This document shows, one piece after another, positions 36,276 through 38,170 of a stretch of 38,170 bases of DNA; position 1 is the stretch's first letter, and each line of letters starts with the position of its first letter. The DNA comes from Rhodoferax sp. Lineage in GTDB: Bacteria > Pseudomonadota > Gammaproteobacteria > Burkholderiales > Burkholderiaceae_C. Both the position numbers and the translations under genes were made by a program. The notes under the pieces were generated by a model. That model was given only the letters and a program-made list of their open reading frames with translations. It was not told where the DNA came from and made no database searches. The stretch is taken from the NCBI GenBank assembly GCA_030645355.1, contig JAUSNJ010000126.1:1-38170 (forward strand), given 5' to 3'.

Positions 36276-37796
36276 GTGAAAACACGGGACCCCACAGGAA
36301 ACGCGCTGGCATCAGACCTGTTCAGACGGATGCCGACATCGTTGGGGGTTGGCGTCGTCGGGCTATGCCTTGTTGTGTTTACCCACCGGGAGGCTGTCGA
36401 ATGGCATGCCTACCTGCCGTGGGTGGTCAGCATGCTGGTGTTTTTTTCCCTGCGTCTGCTGTTCGCCGGGCACGCACTGCGCAGGATAGCGGGCGGTGCC
36501 GACGCAACACCCATGGTCCACACGGAAGCGCTGCTGTGTGTGCTGACCGGATTGGGCTGGGGAAGCATCGTCTACGTCTTCGACACCCTGGCGATGGACC
36601 AGAATTTCTATATCCGGCTGATGATTCTGGCGACCGCCATGTCGTTTGTGCTGTCGTCCATGTCCGTGTTCATTCGCGTTTTTCTGGCATTCGTCGGATC
36701 CATCACCGTGGTCTCTCTGGTGTTCCTGGGTTCTGCCAGCTATGTCACGCCACGCCCGCCGCTGGTGGTGGCCTGGCTGACCTATTTTTGGCTCCTGTTG
36801 GTCGTCGCCCTGTTCAACAACCGCAATATCCGCGCCGCGGCCATTGACCGCTCATCCGTTTTGCGCCTGACCGATGAACTGAACCATGCGCAGGCGCTTG
36901 GCAATGTCGGGAGCTGGGTGTATGAATTCGCAGACGACAGATTGCGTTTGTCGGCAGAGGCCTGTCGCACTTTTGGTCTGACAGAAGGTACGTCGATCGA
37001 TCTCGACAGCTACCTGGAACTGACCCATCCCCTGGACCGCGGCGCGGTGGAACGCGCCTGGGCAGATGCGATCAAGGGTGCGGATTTCGACTGCGAGCAC
37101 CGAATTCTCGTGGCCGACAGGGTTCGCTGGATACGCCAGAAGGCCGAGTTTCAATACGCGCTGAACGGAACGGCGCTGAATGCCCTTGGCATCGTTCAGG
37201 ACATCACCAAACGCAAATTGACGGAATACCAGCTGCACGAGCTGGCGTTCTCCGACACGCTCACCAAGTTGCCCAACCGCCGGCTGACGATTGACCGCCT
37301 GCGCCAGGCGATGGCCGCTGGCAAGCGGGCCGGCAAGTTTGGCGCGCTGATGATCCTTGACCTGGATGACTTCAAGCCACTCAATGACACCCACGGCCAC
37401 CAGTTTGGTGATTTGTTGTTGATCGAGGCCGCCATTCGCATCGTCGGTTGCCTGCGAAAGATCGACACGGTGGGCCGGTTTGGCGGCGATGAATTCGTCG
37501 TGATGCTCAGCGAGCTGGACGTGGATCGATCAGAGTCCACGGCACAGGCCAGCAGGGTCGCAGAGAAAGTGCGCCGGGCCATCGGTTTGCCCTATGTGCT
37601 GAATACGGGAGAACACGCCGGTTCAGCCACCACCGTGGAGCACCGTTGCACCGCAAGTATTGGTGTGGCCTTGTTCATGGGGGACGACGCAAGCGCCGAT
37701 GACATCCTCAAGTGGGCGGATGCGGCCATGTACCAGGCCAAAGCCGCGGGGGGCGATGCGTTCCGGTTCTATGAGGCCATAACCGACGCCCGCTAA
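36276..37796 (+). CDS. Membrane-sensor PAS-GGDEF diguanylate cyclase
   Basis: The 506-aa product has an N-terminal membrane domain of about six helices (residues 20-185), a PAS-type domain (about 205-315, with [17 protein letters not shown]) and a GGDEF domain. GGDEF is at 403-407 and the inhibitory RKID at 394-397, so an active, product-inhibited cyclase is expected. The membrane part does not match MASE1 as I know it and may be another MASE type. The start is GTG at 36276 with CAGGGAGA upstream, the best ribosome binding site available. thyA begins 35 bases after the stop. Confidence 0.92.
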   Translation: MKTRDPTGNALASDLFRRMPTSLGVGVVGLCLVVFTHREAVEWHAYLPWVVSMLVFFSLRLLFAGHALRRIAGGADATPMVHTEALLCVLTGLGWGSIVYVFDTLAMDQNFYIRLMILATAMSFVLSSMSVFIRVFLAFVGSITVVSLVFLGSASYVTPRPPLVVAWLTYFWLLLVVALFNNRNIRAAAIDRSSVLRLTDELNHAQALGNVGSWVYEFADDRLRLSAEACRTFGLTEGTSIDLDSYLELTHPLDRGAVERAWADAIKGADFDCEHRILVADRVRWIRQKAEFQYALNGTALNALGIVQDITKRKLTEYQLHELAFSDTLTKLPNRRLTIDRLRQAMAAGKRAGKFGALMILDLDDFKPLNDTHGHQFGDLLLIEAAIRIVGCLRKIDTVGRFGGDEFVVMLSELDVDRSESTAQASRVAEKVRRAIGLPYVLNTGEHAGSATTVEHRCTASIGVALFMGDDASADDILKWADAAMYQAKAAGGDAFRFYEAITDAR

Positions 37797-37831
37797 AATT
37801 CGCCGCTAACCCGCAGCCTGGCCTTCGCTCC

Positions 37832-38170
37832 ATGACCCAACCCACGCCCCAACGCCCCATCCGCAGCCAATACGAAGACTTCATGCGCCACGTCTACACG
37901 ACGGGGGTCGTCAAGGCCGACCGCACGGGCACGGGTACCCGGAGCGTGTTCGGACACCAGATGCGCTTCGACCTGAATGAAGGCTTCCCGCTGGTCACCA
38001 CCAAGAAGGTGCACTTGCGCTCCATCATCCAGGAGTTGCTATGGTTCCTGACCGGCTCCAGCAGCAACCACTGGCTCAAGGAGCGCGGTGTCAGCATCTG
38101 GGACGAATGGGCCCGACCCGATGGCGATTTGGGCCCGGTCTACGGTGTGCAGTGGCGCAGCTGGCCGACG
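37832..38170 (+). CDS. thyA: Thymidylate synthase, N-terminal part (3' cut by window edge)
   Basis: Thymidylate synthase makes dTMP from dUMP with methylene-tetrahydrofolate. The frame is open from ATG 37832 to the window end, 113 codons. Visible motifs are YEDFMRHV, the dUMP-phosphate loop [39 protein letters not shown], and [13 protein letters not shown] at the edge. The active-site Cys region lies beyond the window. A folate gene such as folA often follows, which cannot be checked here. Confidence 0.96.
   Translation, partial: MTQPTPQRPIRSQYEDFMRHVYTTGVVKADRTGTGTRSVFGHQMRFDLNEGFPLVTTKKVHLRSIIQELLWFLTGSSSNHWLKERGVSIWDEWARPDGDLGPVYGVQWRSWPT

Overview
This 38 kb window looks like chromosomal DNA of a betaproteobacterium, most likely a Comamonadaceae member close to Rhodoferax or Polaromonas. 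The reasons are the GC-rich coding bias, an orphan Bug-type receptor, DUF6502/DUF5666/DUF4266/DUF3570 proteins, and two kinds of short dispersed repeat that I associate with that family. No phage, insertion sequence, CRISPR array, tRNA or rRNA was seen. Both ends cut a gene: gcvP on the left and thyA on the right.

Layout. (1) 1-4257, glycine and serine catabolism: the end of gcvP, a tandem glycine riboswitch with a strong hairpin after it, then dadA and sdaA closed by a terminator. A repeat-derived hairpin sits at the dadA-sdaA junction. (2) 4346-4858, a hotdog thioesterase on the minus strand. (3) 5058-9773, an envelope redox operon: dsbD, a TlpA-like thioredoxin, a DUF4266 lipoprotein, a DUF3570 outer-membrane barrel and an ApbE-type FMN transferase. 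(4) 9835-13274, DUF6502-DUF5666 on the minus strand, divergent from a monohaem cytochrome c lipoprotein with a long Pro-rich tether. (5) 13282-16243, a chemoreceptor preceded by two secreted single-Cache proteins. (6) aroC, then a MASE1-PAS-GGDEF-EAL protein and a CBS protein. (7) 21210-25925, metY, an alpha/beta hydrolase, a Bug receptor, a family 3 solute-binding protein and a small membrane GGDEF protein, all on one strand. (8) A YihY/BrkB membrane protein, DUF2069, an FAD-linked oxidase, a PAS-GGDEF-EAL protein, a PilZ-like protein, an ABC exporter, a second chemoreceptor, a membrane GGDEF protein and thyA.

How the genes may work together. The most interesting unit is region 3. The DUF3570 barrel carries an exact ApbE flavinylation motif (DNVSGAT, residues 90-96) and lies next to apbE. 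Upstream are a DsbD electron donor, a CxxC thioredoxin and a lipoprotein ending in CGC. This suggests an uncharacterised electron or thiol conduit across the envelope. A 13-bp palindrome of the form GGGNNNNNTTCCC (close variants) lies upstream of dsbD, of DUF6502 and of the cytochrome gene, so regions 3 and 4 may share a regulator. The second theme is signalling: four proteins with GGDEF domains, two of them with intact EAL domains, a PilZ-like candidate, two chemoreceptors and two stand-alone Cache proteins.

All functional calls come from reading the translated sequence and recalling family motifs. No database search or structure prediction was run.
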